A DNA stretch of 13,194 nt from Desulfosporosinus sp. (GCA_016278585.1 JADQBO010000362.1:1-13194); one strand, 5' to 3'. Positions 1-7,352 are shown, counted from the first letter of the stretch. Numbers and translations: made by a program. Notes: generated from the sequence alone by a model not told the origin.

Positions 1-60
1 AACAATTACAAACATGAGAGAGACCAACAATGTAAGGGCTGAAATGTATTTTTTAGGCAA
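1..60 (-). CDS. Possible N-terminus of a membrane or secreted protein (partial, runs off left edge)
   Basis: Reading leftward from a TTG codon at 60-58, 20 codons are open to the window edge and give MPKKYISALTLLVSLMFVIV: two lysines followed by a long hydrophobic run, the shape of a signal peptide or first membrane helix. A good ribosome site, AGGAAGGTGA on the minus strand (64-73), sits 3 bases from the TTG, or 6 bases counted from its AAGG core. The same ten-base site precedes the HD-domain gene at 190-690. No family can be assigned from 20 residues. A hairpin at 79-111 lies only about 18 bases upstream, so the gene would need a promoter upstream of or overlapping that hairpin, and I see no strong one. 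It could be a chance open frame. Confidence 0.4.
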   Translation of the reverse strand, partial: MPKKYISALTLLVSLMFVIV

Positions 61-77
61 GGGTCACCTTCCTTATT

Positions 78-112
78 AAAAGGGTATGCTATAGAACAAG
101 CATGCCCCTTTC
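78..112 (-). terminator. Hairpin with U-rich tail, probable terminator of the HD-domain gene
   Basis: The arms 79-90 and 99-111 pair over 12 positions with one bulged C and one G-U pair around an 8-base loop. On the minus strand the stem is followed by TTTTAATAA, so it fits an intrinsic terminator for transcripts coming from the HD-domain gene that ends at 190. On the plus strand it is followed by a poorer T-rich stretch. Because the putative start at 60 lies just beyond it, it could instead be a leader hairpin (attenuator) of that partial gene. Confidence 0.55.
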
Positions 113-189
113 TGTTTTATAGCTTGATATCAACGTAACTATAAGGTTCCCGTGATTTTCAACTTGCTTTTATCATTAGTTGAATAAAG

Positions 190-690
190 TTATGACTCAT
201 GTTTTACAAAGCGAAGGGATGTGTATCGTTCAGAGGGAGGAAGATGACGCTTAAATTTAAAGCGAAATTCTTGGATTGAGGCCATTTTGTCGGCAACCAT
301 GACGAGAAACGCCTCTCGACTTCGGGGCAAGCGGAGGGTAAGTGGCCACATATGGCTTAGAATGATATCTTTTTCTTTTTCACTTATGATAAAACAGCGT
401 TCTGCATTTTGGCAGGCAATACGGGGATGACGGAAACCATGCCAACGAGATCCATCTGGTCGTAGTTTATGCCAATCATACAGAAAAAAGTCGTGAAGTA
501 GGGCACCCCGAGTAATGGCAAGTGTATCTATAGTTACTTTTTTTTCGAGGCGAATGGACCAGTTATAAGCGATTTGAGCAACCCTGAGAGAGTGTTCTAG
601 AGTAGTAAAGGGTCGATGATGGGTAAATAAGGCTAGCTGTTGGTACTCTTCGTGATTTAAAATATCCTCGACTTGTTCCGATAAATTCAA
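190..690 (-). CDS. HD-domain protein, predicted metal-dependent phosphohydrolase
   Basis: A small single-domain protein of the HD superfamily, whose members use a His/Asp-bound metal centre to hydrolyse phosphate esters, often nucleotides; the substrate is not evident. Counting from an upstream GTG at 699, the expected ligands are visible: His36 in LEHSLRVA, the His69-Asp70 pair in LLHDFFLYDW, His91, His116 in LSHMWPL and Asp137 in VADKMAS. There is no signal peptide or membrane segment, so it should be cytosolic. I chose TTG (690-688) because the ribosome site AGGAAGGTGA (696-705) is correctly spaced for it. The GTG at 699 lies inside that site and would lengthen the protein by only three residues, to 169. 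The ribosome site overlaps the stop of the CmpB-family gene at 705, which suggests co-transcription and translational coupling. Family sure; substrate unknown. Confidence 0.9.
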   Translation of the reverse strand: MNLSEQVEDILNHEEYQQLALFTHHRPFTTLEHSLRVAQIAYNWSIRLEKKVTIDTLAITRGALLHDFFLYDWHKLRPDGSRWHGFRHPRIACQNAERCFIISEKEKDIILSHMWPLTLRLPRSREAFLVMVADKMASIQEFRFKFKRHLPPSERYTSLRFVKHES

Positions 691-704
691 TTTCTTCACC
701 TTCC

Positions 705-1445
705 TTAGTCAAGTGAGTGGGAATCGTTTTCCTCATCGGGGGTGTAAAATTTTTTGCGTTGAAGTTTTAAGAAGTGTTCAAGTGCCTCTCGCTTGGCATA
801 CAGTAAGGCCATTGTTTCGTTTACTGTATGACCCATTTTCGGATAGGTATTCAAGAGGCGATAAAACGGAGAACAGGCTATATGGAAAGATGGAAGTTCC
901 AATCGTTCAAAACGTTCTTGGAATACGGACACAAAATATTCGAGGCGTCGAAGTAAGAGGGTGGAGTGAATAAGATCCCATATAACGTAGCAAATCAAGA
1001 TGATAGCTAAAATAGAACGGATGGTAGTTGGGATATATTGTAGTTGAATTTGAACAATGGGGTGTATTATGCGGTAAAATACAAGTCCTAAGAACCCCCA
1101 GAGTATGCTGAAGCGAAGAGCTATCCGTCCATGAAGATTAAAGGGAATAGAATGATAATCCCAAAGTTGTAAGTGAAAGAAACGTTTAAAAAACCAACCT
1201 GCTGTATACTCGAGCAAAGTACTTAAAACGATAAACAATGCAAACTGCCATGGCCAAGTAAGGTTAGCTAATAATCCAGAAGACAAAATAACCAACGTTG
1301 TAAAAAATCCATAAATCGGAAGGAAGGGGCCGGTAAGAAACCCTGGGTTTACTATCCTGCGTTGGTGGTAGGAACGGTAGATGGTTTCTATGAGCCAACC
1401 TGCAAAAGCATAAAGAGAAAAAGTCAGAATAAAATTTGTCAGCAT
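705..1445 (-). CDS. CmpB-family (putative ABC transporter type IV) membrane protein
   Basis: This 246-residue protein carries the signature blocks of the Pfam ABC_trans_CmpB family: FAGWLIETIY (14-23), NPGFLTGPFLPIYG (33-46) and LEYTAGWFFKRFFHLQLWDY (78-97) followed by NLHGRIALRFSILWG (103-117). About five to six membrane helices fall within residues 1-160. The last 80 or so residues are a charged, probably cytosolic tail. The 'ABC transporter permease' label is historical; no ATPase is encoded nearby and the transported substrate, if any, is unknown. The start is ATG at 1445, preceded by AAAGGGTGAG on the minus strand. It is directly followed by the HD-domain gene, probably in one operon. 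The 160 bases upstream hold two copies of CTATAGATA 21 bp apart and only weak promoter-like matches. Family assignment is confident; function is not. Confidence 0.85.
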   Translation of the reverse strand: MLTNFILTFSLYAFAGWLIETIYRSYHQRRIVNPGFLTGPFLPIYGFFTTLVILSSGLLANLTWPWQFALFIVLSTLLEYTAGWFFKRFFHLQLWDYHSIPFNLHGRIALRFSILWGFLGLVFYRIIHPIVQIQLQYIPTTIRSILAIILICYVIWDLIHSTLLLRRLEYFVSVFQERFERLELPSFHIACSPFYRLLNTYPKMGHTVNETMALLYAKREALEHFLKLQRKKFYTPDEENDSHSLD

Positions 1446-1470
1446 AACTCACCCTTTCAGTGCTTTAAAG

Positions 1471-1500
1471 TATCTATAGAGGTATGCCAATTATCTATAG
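1471..1500. repeat. Paired 9-bp direct repeat upstream of the CmpB-family gene
   Basis: TATCTATAG occurs exactly at 1471-1479 and again at 1492-1500, 21 bp apart start to start, i.e. about two helical turns. It lies 26-55 bases upstream of the ATG at 1445, where a promoter or operator would be. I do not recognise the motif as a known box. In such AT-rich DNA chance is possible, so the regulatory reading is inference. Confidence 0.35.
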
Positions 1501-1606
1501 TTTACCCTAAAATAGTTTCATTGTACATTTATCGATACTGACATCTTACAGATTTAGATAGAGTAAAAAATTCCAACAATCATGCTTTAGGACTTAAGAC
1601 TAAGAC

Positions 1607-1828
1607 TTACTCATAGTTTAATTGCAAGATGTCCCGAATAATGTAGTCTACGCCCTTAGCAGGACTGGGGAGATTTACGCCAATAATTTCTAATAGAGCG
1701 ATAAGAAAGGCCATTGATAAGAGAACGGAAAACACGGTTAATTCCCGCCAATGTTTCTGTCTAATTAAAGTTGGCACTTCAAAGAGGATAACCCCTATGA
1801 ATACGCCTATTAGCAAAAATATCATCAT
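1607..1828 (-). CDS. Small two-helix membrane protein, fourth gene of the germination operon
   Basis: A 73-residue protein with two predicted membrane helices, roughly residues 2-20 (IFLLIGVFIGVILFEVPTL) and 30-52 (ELTVFSVLLSMAFLIALLEI), joined by a short basic loop (RQKHWR), with a short C-terminal tail. The frame is open further upstream into the end of gerAB, but the ribosome site AAAGGA (1834-1839) with a 5-base spacer points to ATG 1828 (or the adjacent ATG 1825). The gap from the gerAB stop is 13 bases, so it should be co-transcribed with the receptor genes. I cannot name a family. Small hydrophobic proteins are known as extra cistrons beside gerA-type operons, and an accessory or stability role in the germinant receptor at the spore inner membrane is inferred from position only. 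Confidence 0.75.
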   Translation of the reverse strand: MMIFLLIGVFIGVILFEVPTLIRQKHWRELTVFSVLLSMAFLIALLEIIGVNLPSPAKGVDYIIRDILQLNYE

Positions 1829-1841
1829 ATTGGTCCTTTCA

Positions 1842-2927
1842 TTATCTCGGTAATTTGCGTAGTTTAGCAACAATTAAGGATAAGATAGGAATGATAACGT
1901 AAAACCAAAGAGTAAAAACAGGAGTGATATACATCGAAGAATGCCTTAATTGCATGCTTGACTCAAAGGATATTAGTGCTAAAGCGATGGCGATAATACC
2001 AATCGGTAGAGTTAGTGGTACATACGAGCGTAGTTTTAAGAGCTGGGCTATGCTTAACACTGTGGCATAAAAGACAACACTCGTAATAATAAACATTAGA
2101 AGTGTTTGCGCCATAGCTACCAGTACTTCTAATCTGGTAATGACCTCTCCAATGTTGATTAACCGTACTGCTTCCAAAGATGGAGATGTTACAATTGAAC
2201 TAAGAGGTCCCAGTACGGCTATATTTCGTATTGTACCAATCAACAATGCTATTCCTCCAATAAGCATTCCCAGTAGAATAGACTTTTTAGTTTGTTTAGG
2301 ATTGTTTATAGCGGGAATTACCATTAGAAAGACCACTAATTCACCAAATGAAACATGCATTATGATATGAGTACTTTGAATGAAATCCCCTAGAGGAACT
2401 TCTAAAATCGGTAAAAAATGTGTAAACTCCATATCTTTAAACAATAAAGCAAAGGTTAACAGCACAATCAAGGAGGTAATAAAGATAAATACGACGCTCA
2501 TTCTTGCGATAACCTCAATCCCTTGGCGTACTGCCCAGGTACAGATGAAGGTAAACATGGAAATAATTACGACGATCGGAGTTTCGGGCACAATAAACGT
2601 TAGAACAAAATCACCAATAAACCAAAGGTATACGGAGATAAGGGTTAGAAAAAACCAAATATATTGCACGGAAACCAGTTTGCCAAGATAAGGTCCGTAA
2701 ATAAGATCATTGATTTGAACTAGGTTTTTGCCTGGGAATTTGCTAGCTAGTGAACTATATATTAGGACTATAAGCAGGCCGATTATTAAGGCGGCTATAA
2801 CGGCTAGCCAGGTATCCTGTTTAGAAATTGGGTAGGCAAATGACAAGGTTAAGAGTCCTCCTTGTATAAAGCCTCCTATTAAAAACATCAATTGGGAACT
2901 CGATATTTCCCCTTTTTCAAGTTTCAT
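1842..2927 (-). CDS. gerAB: Spore germinant receptor permease subunit, GerAB family
   Basis: The 361-residue integral membrane subunit of a GerA-type germinant receptor, of the endospore germination permease family (APC superfamily). In studied receptors this subunit sits in the spore inner membrane and forms the germinant (amino acid or sugar) binding pocket; the ligand here cannot be read from sequence. The N-terminus EKGEISSSQLMFLI is typical of the family, and ten hydrophobic segments can be placed at about 10-30, 39-60, 81-105, 112-132, 142-163, 187-207, 218-240, 269-292, 305-322 and 334-355. Length is normal for the family. The ATG at 2927 has AAGGAG on the minus strand, embedded in the end of gerAC, with a rather long spacer of about 11 bases, and starts 6 bases after the gerAC stop. 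The gene order A-C-B differs from the A-B-C order of Bacillus subtilis gerA. Confidence 0.95.
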   Translation of the reverse strand: MKLEKGEISSSQLMFLIGGFIQGGLLTLSFAYPISKQDTWLAVIAALIIGLLIVLIYSSLASKFPGKNLVQINDLIYGPYLGKLVSVQYIWFFLTLISVYLWFIGDFVLTFIVPETPIVVIISMFTFICTWAVRQGIEVIARMSVVFIFITSLIVLLTFALLFKDMEFTHFLPILEVPLGDFIQSTHIIMHVSFGELVVFLMVIPAINNPKQTKKSILLGMLIGGIALLIGTIRNIAVLGPLSSIVTSPSLEAVRLINIGEVITRLEVLVAMAQTLLMFIITSVVFYATVLSIAQLLKLRSYVPLTLPIGIIAIALALISFESSMQLRHSSMYITPVFTLWFYVIIPILSLIVAKLRKLPR

Positions 2928-2933
2928 AAAGAG

Positions 2934-4136
2934 TTATTGCTCCTTTTCTGGTGCTACTGTTCGTCCTAGCGAGCCAGATCGACGTAATTTAGCCTCAACA
3001 ATTATTTCTACGACAAGGTCAGGAAAGATGTCATCCCAATTACCCTTCATCTCCTGCCATTCCCGAGGATGTTTTTGATGTATAGCTTCTCCAAAACCAA
3101 AGATATCCGCATTAAGTTTCTGGGACTTGACTAGAGCAGCCTCGATTTCATCCTTTATTGCCTCCGAGGCTTCCTCTTCTAAGGCTGTAACGGCATCAGG
3201 GGAGACTAAGTTGGCTGTACAGGATTGACTGGCAATATTTCCTTCTTCTTCTATATTAATCTTTATGTAGGGTGTATCCTCGATTATTTCTGAGCTAATT
3301 TTGCTTTGGGCACGAATGATTTCTAAATTTACTTTACATTCGCAGTCTGGACAATTGACGTCTATAATTCCGCTCTTTACTTCATCAATAACCCACAACA
3401 GACCACGGGTTTCCTCTTTATTCAGTTGACCTACTAATTTATCCTTCAGAAAAATTGCAGTACCTGTCACGAGCAATTCCTTATCGTCCCCTTTACCACG
3501 GATTTGAATAATAGGTGCTATTGGAGCCGTTGTTTGACTTAGCAGTCGGTTAATAAATTGGTTTAGCCTAATAATACTTGTTTGGGAGGTTGCTGTTTGT
3601 GCCTCCATTAAGTCAGCAATATTAATGGAAGGGACCTTTTCTAATTTTGGTTGGACATTAAATATTTCACTTGCCTTCTCTTCAGCAACCAAAACAAAAA
3701 CGCCTAAGCGTGTTTCTTGGTCTCGAACAAAGAAATCTAGGTGTTCCTGAACCCCCTGTTCGGCTAGAGAACGACCAAAGATAAGGACTTCATTATGTGG
3801 AAAATATAACTTGCGGTTAGCTTTATGAGTGAAATCCCTGAAGATTGCAAACATACTCTCCCCGGTGTTCCTGACATTCCAATAGGCACCGGCCCCACTT
3901 GAACCACCGCCACTACCACCAGGGCCGCCTTCCTCACTAGAACTAGATTTCATTTCAGCGGTTTTAATGACTTGCGCGGTCACTTGAACTTCATCGGTGT
4001 CCTCGACATTATCTATGCCGACACCCAAGACAATGGCCAAGTTAGGCAGCTCACGACTATTCCAACAACCAGTTGTGCCTAAGGAGAGAATTATATAAAT
4101 TAGTATTAAGACCACAATCCTACAGTAGCTCTTCAT
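2934..4136 (-). CDS. gerAC: Spore germinant receptor lipoprotein subunit, GerAC family
   Basis: A Ger(x)C-family lipoprotein, the outer-face subunit of the germinant receptor. A hydrophobic signal segment (about 7-20, numbered from a TTG at 4139) ends in LGTTGC, with the lipidated Cys25 followed by the family hallmark WNSREL (CW..EL). The lipobox is slightly unusual, with Thr at -3 where Leu is common. Family blocks LAIVLGVGID (34-43), PHNEVLIFGRSLAEQG (114-129) and the C-terminal Ger(x)C domain ending in VEIIVEAKLRRSGSLGR are present. A low-complexity Ser/Gly/Glu stretch (64-85) interrupts the N-terminal domain, and three cysteines form CPDCEC at 263-268. The ATG at 4136 is preferred because AGGGG lies 6 bases upstream; the TTG at 4139 would be too close. 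It lies 21 bases after gerAA and 6 before gerAB, the middle cistron of the operon. Confidence 0.94.
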   Translation of the reverse strand: MKSYCRIVVLILIYIILSLGTTGCWNSRELPNLAIVLGVGIDNVEDTDEVQVTAQVIKTAEMKSSSSEEGGPGGSGGGSSGAGAYWNVRNTGESMFAIFRDFTHKANRKLYFPHNEVLIFGRSLAEQGVQEHLDFFVRDQETRLGVFVLVAEEKASEIFNVQPKLEKVPSINIADLMEAQTATSQTSIIRLNQFINRLLSQTTAPIAPIIQIRGKGDDKELLVTGTAIFLKDKLVGQLNKEETRGLLWVIDEVKSGIIDVNCPDCECKVNLEIIRAQSKISSEIIEDTPYIKINIEEEGNIASQSCTANLVSPDAVTALEEEASEAIKDEIEAALVKSQKLNADIFGFGEAIHQKHPREWQEMKGNWDDIFPDLVVEIIVEAKLRRSGSLGRTVAPEKEQ

Positions 4137-4157
4137 CAATAACCCCTATCTAATAAA

Positions 4158-5798
4158 TTATTTTGATTGAGCATCTTCTTCCGAGGGAGGGACGGGTTTT
4201 AAGCGAAACTCCTGACGTATAGGATCCTGCAAACCAATCAGAGTGGGCCGGGTTATCATTGTCCAGAGCGGTGCTCTGATAAAGGTATCTTTTAAGCCCG
4301 GCTTACTTAGTGGAGCAAGAGGGGAAAGATAAGGAGTTCCAAAGGATCTTAAGGAAACTAGATGAATGAAGGTCCCTATTAGACCAATCATAATTCCAAA
4401 ACCACCTAAAAATCCTGACAAAAGAACAAAGATAAAACGTAAGACTCCTCCTGAATCCGTTTGCGCCGGGACTACGAAACTTGCTACTGCTGTCAAGGCT
4501 ACAACAATAACCATTGGCGCTCCAATCAGTCCTGCAGACACTGCCGATTGACCAATCACTAAGGCTCCTACAATACTGACTGCTTGACCAACAGGCCTAG
4601 GTAATCTTACGCCAGCTTCTCGCAGTATCTCAAATACAATACCCATCCCTAGTGCTTCCACCACCGCAGGGAAAGGCACCCCTTCCTGTGCTTCGGCCAT
4701 ACTAAATAACAGTTGGGTAGGAATTAATTCCTGATGAAACGTCGTTAAGGCTACATAAGTAGCAGGGGCTAGAATACTGATCAGGTAAGCAAAATATCTA
4801 ATCAATCTGACTAAGCTTACAAAGTAAGGTCGGGAATAATAATCTTCAGAACTCTGGAAACTTTCGGCTAATACCATTGGAACAGTCAGAACAAAGGGTG
4901 TACCGTCAACCAGAATGGCTGCCCGTCCCTCAAGAATTTTGGCAGCTGCCATATCAGGTTTTTCGGTATTTGCGATGGTTGAAAATATGGATAAGGGTGC
5001 ATCCTCGATATATTGTTCGATAGTACCCGTTTCTAGGACCGAATCAATTTTTATATCATTTAGTCTGCGTTTAATTTCCTTAATAAGTAAGGGATTACTG
5101 ATGGTCTTTAAATAGGCAATACAAACATTTGTCTTAGTACGTTGTCCGATTTGCATGGATTCTAAGATGAAATCCTGACTCTTAATTTTCCGCCTTATTA
5201 AAGTTGTATTTGTGAGTAAATTTTCTATGAAACCTTCTCGAGGTCCTCGGACGACAGATTCGGTTTTAGGCTCCCCGACGTTTCGGGATTTCCAGTCGGT
5301 TGTCATGATCATTAAAGCTTGATCACAGCCTTCAACCATCAAAATTGTTTTCCCAGACAAATAGTTATCGACTACTTCCTGGACTAAAGGCGATTGACTA
5401 ACCTCTCCGACCGAAAGTATGGTTGTCTTAATCATTTCGATGACGTCAAGATCTAAAACGGTGTTTGGATTTTGATTGATTGACCTAAACATTAATGGCC
5501 TTAGGATACTTTCATTAATAATTGTCAGATCCGTCATTCCATTTAGATAAATAAGTGCGGCGTTTACAGGTCCGTGCTCACCCAATGTAAATTTCCGAAT
5601 CACAAGGTCGAAGTTTTTCCCTATCAGCCCTTTGAGAATCTCTAAGTTTGAATTTAGACTTTGAGAAAGGTTAGCTGGGGTATTTAGATTATCTTGATGA
5701 TCTTGAGAAACTGCTTGTTTTTTTTGGTTAGACAAAGTTTGATTAAGCGAATTCAATAATAGTATTTTTTTAAGGATGTAACGAAACATAACCCCCAT
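4158..5798 (-). CDS. gerAA: Spore germinant receptor subunit, GerAA/GerA family
   Basis: The 546-residue first subunit of the receptor, of the spore germination GerA protein family; such subunits assemble as oligomers in the spore inner membrane and are implicated in ion release on germination. A polar N-terminal region (20-55, rich in Asn/Gln/Ser) leads into the soluble domain with the family motifs ESVVRGPREGFIENL (180-194), EDAPLSIFSTIANTEKPD (265-282) and EGRAAILVDGTPFVLTVP (290-307). About five membrane helices follow between 325 and 485, and then a conserved tail with SPLAPLSKPGLKDTFIRAPLW. Length is slightly above the usual 480-520 because of the N-terminus. ATG 5798 has AGGA five bases upstream; ATG 5789 is an alternative with a poorer site. 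It is the first gene of the gerAA-gerAC-gerAB-small ORF unit and lies just downstream of a forespore-type promoter candidate. Confidence 0.95.
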   Translation of the reverse strand: MGVMFRYILKKILLLNSLNQTLSNQKKQAVSQDHQDNLNTPANLSQSLNSNLEILKGLIGKNFDLVIRKFTLGEHGPVNAALIYLNGMTDLTIINESILRPLMFRSINQNPNTVLDLDVIEMIKTTILSVGEVSQSPLVQEVVDNYLSGKTILMVEGCDQALMIMTTDWKSRNVGEPKTESVVRGPREGFIENLLTNTTLIRRKIKSQDFILESMQIGQRTKTNVCIAYLKTISNPLLIKEIKRRLNDIKIDSVLETGTIEQYIEDAPLSIFSTIANTEKPDMAAAKILEGRAAILVDGTPFVLTVPMVLAESFQSSEDYYSRPYFVSLVRLIRYFAYLISILAPATYVALTTFHQELIPTQLLFSMAEAQEGVPFPAVVEALGMGIVFEILREAGVRLPRPVGQAVSIVGALVIGQSAVSAGLIGAPMVIVVALTAVASFVVPAQTDSGGVLRFIFVLLSGFLGGFGIMIGLIGTFIHLVSLRSFGTPYLSPLAPLSKPGLKDTFIRAPLWTMITRPTLIGLQDPIRQEFRLKPVPPSEEDAQSK

Positions 5799-5820
5799 CC
5801 CTTTCCTAGAGTCTTATAGT

Positions 5821-5850
5821 TAATATGACCAATGTCGTCTGAAGTTATTT
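5821..5850 (-). promoter_or_regulatory. Candidate forespore (sigma-F/sigma-G type) promoter of the germination operon
   Basis: On the minus strand GGTCATATTA (5830-5821) fits the sigma-F -10 pattern GGnnAnAnTR at every fixed position and contains CATATTA, close to the sigma-G pattern CATnnTA. An AAATA (5850-5846) lies 15 bases upstream (18 from CATATTA); the -35 consensus would be GHATR, so only its first base departs. A start about 7 bases downstream would leave a leader of about 15 bases before gerAA. GerA-type operons are expressed in the forespore under sigma-G, which is why I looked for it; the match is by eye. Confidence 0.5.
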
Positions 5851-5882
5851 ATGTTTTTAGAATAACTGACAAAGGGCGTAAT

Positions 5883-5926
5883 AAAAGCGCAAGGTTAGTG
5901 AACATAGCTCATTAACCCTGCGCTTT
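5883..5926 (-). terminator. Strong intrinsic terminator after cobS (bidirectional shape)
   Basis: The arms 5883-5897 and 5912-5926 pair over 15 positions, including one G-U pair, around a 14-base loop. The minus-strand stem is followed by TTTTATTA and the plus-strand stem by TTTTATAAGTTTTTG, so it would work either way. On the minus strand it ends the cobT-cobU-cobS transcript 38 bases after the cobS stop and insulates the downstream germination operon from it. Confidence 0.85.
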
Positions 5927-5964
5927 TATAAGTTTTTGATTTAAAGGGGTTAGATTCAAAGATA

Positions 5965-6699
5965 TTAAAAAAGAAAAGGAAAAGCCACTAACAAGCATGT
6001 TACTTCTGAAAGTTCGATAAAAGCTCCATACAAATCCCCCGTCAAGCCCCCTAGAAGGTTGGAAATCCGGGAGGCTATCAAGGTTATCAGAAGTGCAGAT
6101 ACTCCAAAGGCAAGGGGTCCAGCTAATCCGAGAAGGAAGAAGGAAATACTACAAATAACCCCACCACTAAGAAGAAACGTTAGCCAGTGGGATACTTCAT
6201 GAAATCCTTTTCCGAGCCCTTGGGAACGGGCATAGGGAAAGCCAATAACCCCAATCTGAAAGACCCAGCGCGAGAGCATGGGCATTACGATAAGAATAGC
6301 TAACGTAGAAGGGGTTAGGCTAGCCAGTAAAGCGAATTTCAGGAGAAGTAAGCCTACTAGAGCCATGGAGGCATGGGCTCCAACCCGGCTGTCCTTCATA
6401 ATTTCCAAAATTCGTTCGGGGCTACGAGCGGACAATAAACCATCCATACTATCCATAAAGCCATCAAGATGGATTCCCCCAGTGAGCATTAACTCAGCTC
6501 CCAACAGGAGAGCACCTAGAACTAGAGGGGGATAATAAGGGATAAGGGCTTTGGCCAAAAGCCAAAGGAGTAGGCCTATGACTAGACCTACGAGGGGATA
6601 AAACCGATAACTTTGTGTAAACTCTTCTGTTGTGATGTCTTTAGGGACAGGCAACGGTATTCGAGTGAAGAAAGTAAGGGCAATGAGAAACCCACGCAT
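5965..6699 (-). CDS. cobS: Adenosylcobinamide-GDP ribazoletransferase (cobalamin synthase)
   Basis: CobS joins adenosylcobinamide-GDP to alpha-ribazole (or its phosphate), the last assembly step of the cobalamin nucleotide loop, at the cytoplasmic membrane. The 244-residue protein has the usual length and hydrophobicity, with about six membrane helices. Family signatures are N-terminal FLIALTFFTRIPLP (4-17), the acidic metal-binding block GGIHLDGFMDSMDGL (74-88, with Asp79, Asp83 and Asp86), KDSRVGAH (102-109) and the C-terminal GGLTGDLYGAFIELSE (217-232). The ATG at 6699 has AAGGAG nine bases upstream, which overlaps the end of cobU; only 6 bases separate the genes, so coupling is likely. 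It is the third gene of the riboswitch-controlled cobT-cobU-cobS unit. Confidence 0.97.
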   Translation of the reverse strand: MRGFLIALTFFTRIPLPVPKDITTEEFTQSYRFYPLVGLVIGLLLWLLAKALIPYYPPLVLGALLLGAELMLTGGIHLDGFMDSMDGLLSARSPERILEIMKDSRVGAHASMALVGLLLLKFALLASLTPSTLAILIVMPMLSRWVFQIGVIGFPYARSQGLGKGFHEVSHWLTFLLSGGVICSISFFLLGLAGPLAFGVSALLITLIASRISNLLGGLTGDLYGAFIELSEVTCLLVAFPFLF

Positions 6700-6705
6700 T
6701 TCAAG

Positions 6706-7332
6706 TCACTCCTTGAGTAGAGAAGCAAGTAACTTCTCACCAGAAGATTTTATATCTATGGGTAAACCTGCTACAACCATATACACATGATCAGCATGTC
6801 GAGCCAAGATTTGATTACTTCGTCCAGCCAAATCTCGGTAGGCTCGGGCCAAGGGGTTTTCAGGAACTATACCTTGCCCCACTTCGTTGCTGACAAAGAT
6901 GACCTGGGGTCTAATCTCTTGAGCAAGTCGAGCGACGTCTTGAACCATCGTCAATATTTCAGTTTCAACAGGGGTGTAAATAGGAGGGTGGTTTTCAGGA
7001 GTGTAAGGTGCTTGTTCTGTTTGATCCGACTGTTTAGCTTGTCCTGCTAGGAGAAGATTAGTAAGCCAGAGTGTAACACAATCAAGGAGGATGACTCCGT
7101 CCTCATCTTTAAGTTGAATTAAGATATCCCGAACGTTCGAGGGTTCTTCGATGAGCCGCCAAGATGAAGGACGCTGTTCCTGATGTTTTTTGACACGTAA
7201 GGCCATTTCCCCGTCCCAAATTTGGGCGGTAGCAATGTAGATGACCGGAAGCTTAGGCTGAGCGGCCAGAAGTTCAGCAAAAGTACTTTTGCCGCTCCTG
7301 GCACCGCCTGTAACGAGTGTAAATCGAGACAT
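6706..7332 (-). CDS. cobU: Bifunctional adenosylcobinamide kinase / adenosylcobinamide-phosphate guanylyltransferase
   Basis: CobU phosphorylates adenosylcobinamide and then transfers GMP to make adenosylcobinamide-GDP, the substrate of CobS. Visible features of the 208-residue protein are the P-loop GGARSGKS (9-16), YIATAQIWDGEM (32-43), the RVKKHQEQRP block (46-55) in which His50 matches the guanylylated histidine of the family, DCVTLWLTNLLL, and the C-terminal VSNEVGQGIVPENPLARAYRDLAGR. A polar, Pro/Gln-rich stretch after LTNLLL (AGQAKQSDQTEQAPYTPENH and a few residues more) is longer than in the enterobacterial enzyme and is probably a surface loop. The protein is cytosolic. ATG 7332 has AGGGAG about 12 bases upstream, a rather long spacing. 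It lies 20 bases after cobT and 6 before cobS. Confidence 0.97.
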   Translation of the reverse strand: MSRFTLVTGGARSGKSTFAELLAAQPKLPVIYIATAQIWDGEMALRVKKHQEQRPSSWRLIEEPSNVRDILIQLKDEDGVILLDCVTLWLTNLLLAGQAKQSDQTEQAPYTPENHPPIYTPVETEILTMVQDVARLAQEIRPQVIFVSNEVGQGIVPENPLARAYRDLAGRSNQILARHADHVYMVVAGLPIDIKSSGEKLLASLLKE

Positions 7333-7352
7333 AAAGTTTATCGACTCCCTGT

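Noticed and set aside
1264..1452. Second minus-strand open frame overlapping the CmpB-family gene start
   Set aside because: The other frame carries the conserved family motifs; this one is a shifted reading of the same DNA.
1565..1591. Possible terminator after the small germination-operon gene (short CC-AA/TTGG stem before a run of six T on the minus strand)
   Set aside because: The stem is only four pairs with a bulge; too weak to call, so read-through into the CmpB-family gene stays open.
2140..2691. Two plus-strand open frames opposite gerAB
   Set aside because: Antisense shadows of a confidently assigned membrane protein, without ribosome sites or recognisable domains.
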